From the NCBI GenBank assembly GCA_037176705.1, contig CM073893.1:30169182-30233181 (forward strand): a DNA stretch of 64,000 nucleotides, in the 5' to 3' direction. The position numbers and the translations under genes were made by a program. Under the pieces are notes generated by a model, which saw only the letters and a list, made by a program, of their open reading frames with translations, had not been told where the DNA came from and did no database searches. The stretch's first letter is position 1; every line of letters begins with the position of its first letter. Below, one piece after another: positions 57,115-64,000 of the stretch. Source of the stretch: Molossus alvarezi. Lineage: Eukaryota > Chordata > Mammalia > Chiroptera > Molossidae.

Positions 57115-57855
57115 CTACAAATCCATAAATAGTGCATAGTGCTAAAGAGTAACTTCCCCAAGTGAGCATTTGAAGAAAGAAAATTGCTTTTCTCTCAATC
57201 ATGTTAGTTCCTCTGCGACTTTCTGAGTGTGAGCGTTTCCCTACCCTTTGTGAACCCAGTATTTAAGAGGGTGCATTTTTAATTTAAACAGATGGACCTA
57301 GACACAAACCACCTGCTTGATAGGAAAATTTAAGCATGGAAACTGGTATTTTCCAAAGCAGTAAAGGATAACTATTATGAAATATCTAAAATTTTAATTA
57401 TGATTTCCTAGATGTTAATTATTCTAAAATTTGCAATAATAATTTTGACTATATGAAACTTTTATTGGAGGCGACTGAATACTTTCCTCAAGATTTTAAC
57501 AATACTACTGTCTACATGTATTGTTAAAAGCACTCTTCAATGATAGAAATGTTTTATTTCTAGCTGTCCAACTGGAGAACCACATGCTACATATGGCTGG
57601 TGAGCATGTAACGTATGGCTATTGTGACTGAGCATCTACATTTTAATGAAATCCATTTCATTTTAATTATTGTGCATTTAATTCGCTCCTGTGTTGTATA
57701 GGGTAGTTTTACAATATACTAAAAGCTAAACACTGATGTATTCATGGAAACAATATACAGAAAAGGAAAAGAAACTTTTTTTTTTGTTATGTCATTTGGT
57801 ACTTTCTAAGTTATAAACTTATAGCATATATTTTCTATTATAATAGTAGCTTAAA
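57115..57855. other. no gene seen
   Basis: AT-rich DNA; nothing recognised. Confidence 0.45.
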
Positions 57856-57864
57856 AATTAAACA

Positions 57865-58040
57865 TGCATTTGCTAAACATCTCCCATGTTAGGCGATTTT
57901 CTCACATATTTTTTATCATCACAGCGATGTATAAATTATATTGCTACTCCCGTTTAATATGTAAATGAATCCCAGAGTGGTTAATAACGTTAAGAATCCT
58001 CTTGGAACTAGAGTATATGATCCGATCTAGTGAAATATGT
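57865..58040 (-). repeat. MIR-like SINE remnant, antisense
   Basis: TTTGCTAAACATCTCCCATG, TTATCATCACAGCGATGTAT, TATTGCTACTCCCGTTTAAT and AATCCCAGAGTGGTTAATAA follow the reversed MIR order (ttgagcacctactatg, atcctcacaac, tattatccccatttt, ctgaggctcagagaggttaa). Confidence 0.65.
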
Positions 58041-58199
58041 GGCATATAGAAATAATTTCAAAAATGACTTTGTAAATGAATGAATGATATATGAATAAAA
58101 AAGAGTTTGCATCTGAGGATACATTTGTGTCAATTTGCATTACAATATATAAGTACACACTCATTTCATTTTGAGGCATATAACATGCGTTTTCTTTAT

Positions 58200-58368
58200 T
58201 CAACTATCTTCTGTTATAGTGGAAAAAACAGCTACCTGAACTTGGGCAAGATCATTAGGCCCTCTTACAGGCATTCTCCTTGATTATAAATGGGAAATGG
58301 GAATACAGAATTTAAAGGTTGAGATGAGAATACTTTATAAATTGTAAAAGCCTCAAGTAATAACTAAA
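58200..58368 (+). repeat. MIR-like SINE remnant
   Basis: CTACCTGAACTTGGGCAAGA, TCATTAGGCCCTCTTACAGG and GATTATAAATGGGAAATGGG then GGTTGAGATGAGAATACTTT match the central MIR words (gaccttgggcaagtcact, taaaatggggata, ggtt-gtgagga). Confidence 0.65.
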
Positions 58369-58369
58369 A

Positions 58370-59860
58370 CACAGAAAGGTACAATGGATTTTGACAAATA
58401 TTATGTTACATGTATTACATAGATATATATTATATAAATATAAAATATATAAATATATAGATTATATAATATAGAATAAATATTACATGATATGCATAAA
58501 TAATGGATTGCAACAAAATACTTTTATTATACTAATTCAGGATTTGGAACACAATAACATAGTTATTTGGAAAATGAACATTTCCTGGTTAGGTGGCATT
58601 GCAACTTCAAACACATGATCTTGCCATTTTTACACTGATACTGTGCTGACCTTTTAACCTTTCATTACTAAACTACCAATTTAAATGCTTCATAGTTCTG
58701 TGATATTTCAGTATATTTTTAGCTTTGCTTTTAAATTTTTTTCTTTATATTAAATATATCTGTCACAGATACTCTGTTGCTGGGTAATAACCTCTTTATT
58801 TAAAAAATGAAACACAGTATATTATTTGCTCATATCTCTAACACATCTCATTTTGTGTCTGTTTCTCTATATTTTTAGTGATTTTCAAGGCTGACAATTT
58901 AGCATAATAAGTTATTTTAGTTAAAAGCCTGTTTACTATCTTTTTTGAATCAGAGTGGCTGAGGCTGTCATGAATGACTTTTTCAATATGAAGCAAATTC
59001 AACATGAGTGGTGTGGAGCTACGTGTCGGTGTCTTGCTGGAGCTCTGCTGCAGAAACAGTCTGTGCGCTAGGTGTGAGCACTGGTCCCTATATTCCGGTT
59101 CCTGGATAGTGCTAATGTTTATGGAGCTGCACCAGAGGACGGTAAATTGATCTGGATTGAAATTATTTTTCACTCTTTTCTCTGCTTCTGAAAATGATGC
59201 TTATTCTTCAAGGCATGACTATGTTACCACTACTTTTTATTCTCCCAGTATTCCTTTATTAATATTATCATTTTTCATTTCAAACAAATTTTTATTGAGA
59301 ATAATTCTAGGTATTGAAAACAATGGCTACTATATATTAACCATTTAATACATATCAGGACCTAGGCTAACTACTTTGTTGTGTGTGTGTGTGTACACAC
59401 ATATGCAAGTAATTTACATGTGTGCATAAATATATGTATAAAATAAAGTTCTCATATAGCTCTTTTATACACATCCTCATCCCCACCCATAACCACTGGC
59501 ACCTACTGATATTCTCTCCATTTCTACAATTATGACATTTCAAGAATGTCATAAATATATATATATATGTTACATTATTTGTATATTATTTATATATTTA
59601 TATTTTCAGAGCAATACTTTATTTCAGGTGATAAACTGAATTTTAGAAGAATTAAGTCCCTTGACCCACCACCATGGTCCACACTTGCTTTAATAAGTTC
59701 CATAATCAGCAACAGTAAAAATATTAAAAGAAACACTGTGGGTCATGAAATAAAAAAAATATTAATGTATGTAATGAGTAGTCTAAGTCTAGTTAGACTT
59801 TCTAGCCCTAAAAGCATTGCAGGCCTCCCTGCTCACTCTGCTTCTGTCTACGATTAGCTT
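58370..59860. other. no gene seen; small TA and GT repeats
   Basis: AT-rich DNA with TATA-rich runs near 58425-58480, (GT)n at 59383-59396 and (AT)n at 59553-59568. The 111-codon minus frame at 58838-59173 has a Ser/Thr-rich start and basic end but no recognised domain, and is doubtful. Confidence 0.4.
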
Positions 59861-59863
59861 TGC

Positions 59864-60055
59864 TTTTAGAGAGAGAGTAAGGGAGAGAGAGATAGAAACA
59901 TTGATGAGAGAGAACATCAATTGGCTGCCTCCTGTATGCTCCCTACAGGGGATTGGGTCCACAAACTGGGCTTATACCCTGACCAGGAATCGAACCAACA
60001 ACTTCTTGGTGCATTGGTCGATGCTAACCACTGACCTATACCAGCAAGGTGCTGG
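59864..60055 (-). mobile_element. VES-type SINE, antisense, older copy
   Basis: TTTTAGAGAGAGAGTAAGGG, GAAACATTGATGAGAGAGAA, CATCAATTGGCTGCCTCCTG, CCCTGACCAGGAATCGAACC and GCTAACCACTGACCTATACC are the reversed SINE words with several changes. No clear target duplication. Confidence 0.88.
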
Positions 60056-60059
60056 ACAG

Positions 60060-60725
60060 TATTTTTTCTGGATATAACATTCCACATGAGAGGCCATTTC
60101 TTTCAACCCTTGAACAATATTATACTTTCTTTGGCCTCCTCATTTTCTGATGAGAAATTCACCATCATTGAATTTTTTTTTTTCCTTATACGTAAGGTGT
60201 GATTTCTTCCTTGCCAGCTTCAAGATATTTTATTTTTCTTTGGTTTTCAGAAGTTTGACTATAATGGGATTATTCTCCTTGAAGTTCAGTTACCTTCTTG
60301 AATGTATATAATTCTATATTTTGTATAATTTAAAAAGTTTTATTGATTTCTTTCAAATTTTTTTCAGTTTCACTCAAATCACCTTCTCTTTCCATGACTC
60401 ACACACAAGTATTAGGTCTTTTATTATGGCCCCACCAGTCACTGATGATTCTCTGTTCAGACCATGTAATTTTTACTCCTATCTTCAATTTCACTGATTT
60501 ATTTTCCTCTGCCCTATCAATTCTGTTGTTGAAACTATCTATTGATATTTTATTTTAGTCATTTCGATTTTTGTTTTAATATCGATATTCTCTATACATT
60601 TTCTGAGACTTTCTATTTTTTCATTTGTTTTAAGCGTTTTATGATTTCATGTTCAAAGATTCGTATGATGATGGCTTTAAACTCTTGAGAGACATGTCGG
60701 CCATCTCAGTGTTGTTACGTGAATT
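60060..60725 (-). mobile_element. old L1M-type 5' region, antisense
   Basis: The sequence CTTTGGCCTCCTCATTTTCT, GATGAGAAATTCACCATCAT, GGTTTTCAGAAGTTTGACTA and TAATGGGATTATTCTCCTTG follows the reversed 5' part of old L1 elements (ctggcttccattgtttctgatgagaaatc, agacagtttgattataatgtg). It is decayed, with uncertain right end. The 71-codon frame at 60343-60558 is inside it. Confidence 0.55.
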
Positions 60726-60729
60726 GTGG

Positions 60730-62580
60730 TCTTCTGGTTCTGGTGTAAGGAATGCTTTTCTTTCGAAGAGTTTGCGTTTTGGGTATTATGATTTGAGACT
60801 CAGAATATTACTAAACCTCTGTTTTCTCTGTTTTCCATCAGAGTGCTGCAGCAGGAACAGGTGTAGAGACACCTAGTTACTGCTATGGGAACAGACGCCC
60901 ACATTCCCCACTGGGCCTCAGTTAACACCCAAGGGCAGGGGTTCCTTATTATTGATGGGTGAGTGTGGGATTTATGTCTCTTCTCAAAGCATCTCACCCC
61001 TCCCAAACACACACCCAAACTATGACTTTGTACATTTTAGCCTGAGTTCTAATCTCACATTTCCAACTGACTTCCATTTAAAGGCCATAGAGATATCTTA
61101 AATATGTCTACAAAAAACCTCATTCAATTCACCTCATTCCAAACATGATTTTCATCTTATGTTTTTTATTGATGGTAATATTATTCACTTTTTTTGCTCC
61201 AATTTTTAATGTTGTAGTAGTTTCTTGTTTTAATATACAGGAGGAAATGAACTGTGCCCTAACATTCACAGTCATAGAAATATTTCTGCTTAAATATTTA
61301 TAGTATATTTTTCATAAGAATCTTGCATTTCAATAATTATCTGTAATTAATTACAGCTTTATTTTTACTGGAGATAAAGGTAGTTTAAGGTTTATCTTTT
61401 CAAGTTTGTTTTTATTAATGTGTAGTGAGCTTCTGTGAAAGTCAGTGTTTTTAATTTGTTTCCCTATATTTGTATTGTATCATAATCTTTTAAAATTATT
61501 CACTTTACATTGTTATTTATTAACATTTCTGTATTAGAACTACTTGACAATAAGTGCCACTTAAAGCTTAGGAAAAAACACAAAATAGTGTTCTCCATTT
61601 TCTAAATTACATTCTGATTGAGGCATGTCAATTCAAAGTGTTAATAAACAATTTACTCCTCATGATCAGATGCTTCTGTCTAGTTAAAAAACAAGAAGAC
61701 ATGGAAAAGGTTTAGGGTGTCATGGAGCTGTCACATGAGCTGGCCAATTGAATGCTGCATTCTGCCTCCGGCTGGTGCTGAGGAGTATATGTCTGTGACT
61801 CTCAAGCTTTTGACAGAGATTCTGATATTCACAAGTTCTATAACCCAATCAAGGCAATGCTCACTTTTCTCAACTGTCATCACCCTGGAATTATCAGACA
61901 TATGGTCTCTGTTCAGCAACTCTTCAAGATTTCTGTCAATCTAAATGATTTGCTAGGATACTGGACTAAGTAATTTGTCATTCTTGCCTACTAATTTCAA
62001 TCAGCATTTATCTTTCCCTTTTTATAAATTTCTCCACCTGTGGCCATTGTTCTTAAAATTAAATGTGGACAGTTTTGTGAAAAGATCACAAATATATTTC
62101 AGATGACCTAGCTTTCATAAATGCTTCTTGTCATTTACTGACGCTAACCACTTTTACAGCTACATGCCTCATTTGGCCTAAATATATTTCACAGAAGACA
62201 ATAGAACACTCAAACAGCTGCTGTGTAGCTTTGTTAAATGATCTAATTGAAAGCAAACAACCCCAAAAAGCCCTGAAATCATGAATGAAAGTTCAATTTC
62301 AAAATATATTGTATTGATAAACATCAGTTAAAAATATAGGAATGAAGAGATGGAAGAAAACATCAAGGAAACACTCCACCACCCTCTCTCTGTTACCTGG
62401 GCACACATGCAAACACACTCCACTCACACATAGGCTTTCAACTCTATTATTTTTCCAGTCCCAATGCCCTATAATTCATATGGTTTATTGAAGAGGCTTT
62501 ACCTATCAACTGTTAAAAAAATATTCTGTGATATCTGTTATTCTAAACAAATTATCTGATTCCACATTAATAAAACCAGA
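60730..62580. other. no gene seen
   Basis: AT-rich to mixed DNA. The overlapping frames at 61717-61944 (plus) and 61731-61919 (minus) lie in a less AT-rich patch and were examined, but neither has a family resemblance. Confidence 0.45.
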
Positions 62581-62594
62581 ATTAAAATCTCTCC

Positions 62595-63092
62595 AGCAGA
62601 TTAAATATGGCCAAATATTTTTCTGTACCTCCTCCCATCCAGAATGTAACTGTTCCCATTACTTGAATCTGACTGTTCTTGTGCTTTGACCAAAATAATT
62701 TGTTGAAAGTAATGGGAGAGTTACGGAGTTTGTGTTCAAGAGATTTTTGCATTTACCATCTTTAATCTCTTAGAAGGCTGCTTTAAAATTGCAATATAAA
62801 GAGATGATGTTGTTTACTAAGTAGAGGAAGAAAGCGATGTGAAGAAGTGAGAGGGCTGTTACCAACCAGCTTTATCTACCAGAAAACAGTAAAGGCTTCT
62901 TGGACAGCTGATCATCTTGGAAAATTGATCCATGAAACCAAAAAGTGAAGACTGGAAAAATAGTAGAAAAACCACCTACCTGGAAAACCACCTACCCAAC
63001 ACATAGAATCAGGAGAGCAAAACAAACCATTAGTGTATTAAGCTACAACATTTTTTAAAGTATTTAACTGTGTAGCAATAATTAGACAATAC
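62595..63092 (+). repeat. ancient LTR-like repeat (MaLR/MLT-like)
   Basis: CTTGAATCTGACTGTTCTTG and TGCTTTGACCAAAATAATTT recall 'cttgaatctgggctggccttgtgacttgctttggccaat'. The end GTATTAAGCTACAACATTTT and TTTAACTGTGTAGCAATAAT recall 'ttaagccactaagttttgggg-ttgttacgcagcaat'. The whole is strongly decayed. Confidence 0.5.
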
Positions 63093-63094
63093 AA

Positions 63095-63905
63095 ATGCAG
63101 GCATTAAAACACAATATTGGAGATGATGCTTTGGCAATTTTTAAAGAATTTATGGCTATGAGTGGATTCAAAGTAAAAAGTTCTTGCTTTTATTCGCTAT
63201 TCCTGAATACATTTCAGATCATCAGTGAGTTTATTCAGTGTTATGAGTAGATATATACTATAGTATTTATGACTTTACTAAAGTTATATTCTATACTCTT
63301 GCTGTGTAAGAGAGAGTAAAATATTTAAAAACTGAAAACTTGCATCATGGTACTAATTCTTCCATTTACAAATGTATAAAGATAATGACTGTAATGTATT
63401 TTTTATAGTTACTTGTTAATCTGTGAGATCATATATGGAAATACATTTTTGAAATGTTCTTAAATTATCTTGTCATTCAGAAACTTTTTCGTTTCCATGT
63501 CTAAGTCCCTGAGCATATGAGGTTTCTTTCTGACCAGCATTAGACATACAGAATCAGCGAAAAAACAAATCTTGTTTCTTTAGCCCCCTAGATTTTGGAG
63601 TTACATTTAGTATCTAGGTTAGCTACTTGCCTAGTGTAATTGATACACTGTGGTAATGTATATAAATTTGCATCGTGTTTTACGTAATATATTCAGAGGT
63701 ACCACTTAAATATAGTTTGGATCATGATAAAACATTGGCATTTATTTCTATTTGGAAGCATAACCACATGGCAAAATAAACTGTAATACTTAGGTATGCC
63801 ACTTTGTGTTTCTTTACGTTTTATTGCAAGAAAAAGTATTTTATTTCAGTATAATTCACAGTATTTTGTATCTAATATGACATTCTGTTGGCATTGTAAA
63901 TTCCC
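63095..63905. other. no gene seen
   Basis: AT-rich DNA with no recognised feature. Confidence 0.45.
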
Positions 63906-63925
63906 TTTTACCTTTATCATTTCTT

Positions 63926-64000
63926 GTTAATCCTGACTTGAGGATATTTTTTCCCCTGATTTTTAGATAGAGTGGAAGGGAGGGAGAAAGGGGGGTTGGG
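63926..64000 (-). mobile_element. VES-type SINE, antisense, cut by the window end
   Basis: TTAATCCTGACTTGAGGATA is the reversed form B tail, followed by TTTTTAGATAGAGTGGAAGG and a GA-rich run. The head lies beyond the window. Confidence 0.85.

Noticed and set aside
58838..59173. 111-codon minus frame
   Set aside because: Longest unique-looking frame in this part, but no domain, no splice or promoter context and strong AT-driven Lys/Asn/Ile content at its end.
61717..61944. Overlapping 75- and 62-codon frames on opposite strands
   Set aside because: Mirror open frames without motif, upstream signal or extension; likely chance in a less AT-rich patch.
1..64000. CRISPR array, bacterial operon or phage features
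   Set aside because: No spaced direct repeats, no ribosome-binding sites with long frames; everything fits mammalian nuclear DNA.

Overview
The window is vertebrate nuclear DNA, almost certainly from a bat of the suborder Yangochiroptera. The main clue is a set of tRNA-derived SINEs of the VES type. They have a tRNA-like head with A and B boxes, a body with a CATCGATGTTTCTMTCTCTC-like motif, a CT-rich stretch and an A-rich tail, and several sit between perfect target-site duplications. L1 elements, MIR and MER5-type fragments, gammaretrovirus-like LTR sequences and many (CA)n/(TA)n microsatellites fit a mammal. The DNA is AT-rich throughout. No intact protein-coding host gene could be supported on either strand. 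The longest reading frames are L1 ORF2, retroviral remains, low-complexity tracts or chance frames. The window looks like a gene desert or a very long intron.

Layout. 1-6.6 kb: AT-rich unique DNA with a few old repeat scraps and a 12-bp-arm hairpin (5439-5473). 6.6-8.7 kb: a CA microsatellite, a VES SINE and two LTR-like segments, one per strand. 9.3-11.6 kb: the most unusual structure, two roughly 500-bp arms in inverted orientation around a 1.2-kb spacer; the right arm runs into an unidentified 120-codon reading frame. 12.4-24 kb: old L1 remnants, two younger antisense L1 copies (15.7-17.5 and 20.0-21.0 kb) and a 5S rRNA-derived pseudogene (about 18.43 kb). 24-33 kb: old repeats, GT microsatellites, a mariner-like MITE fragment and long featureless stretches. 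33-36.4 kb: three SINEs and a solo LTR with a perfect 4-bp duplication (TTAG). 37.5-40.7 kb: a decayed gammaretrovirus-like provirus that keeps only the end of pol, env and the 3' LTR. 41-64 kb: SINEs, L1 3' ends, MIR and MER5 remnants, a 140-bp purine tract beside a (TA)n tract, and a SINE cut by the window end.

The elements do not form a working pathway. What can be read is a history: ancient MIR, MER5, L1M and LTR layers, then an inverted duplication at 9-11.6 kb, then ERV, L1 and VES insertions, the youngest of which still have clean target duplications. Family names rest on remembered consensus motifs, not on a database search, and boundaries without target duplications are approximate.
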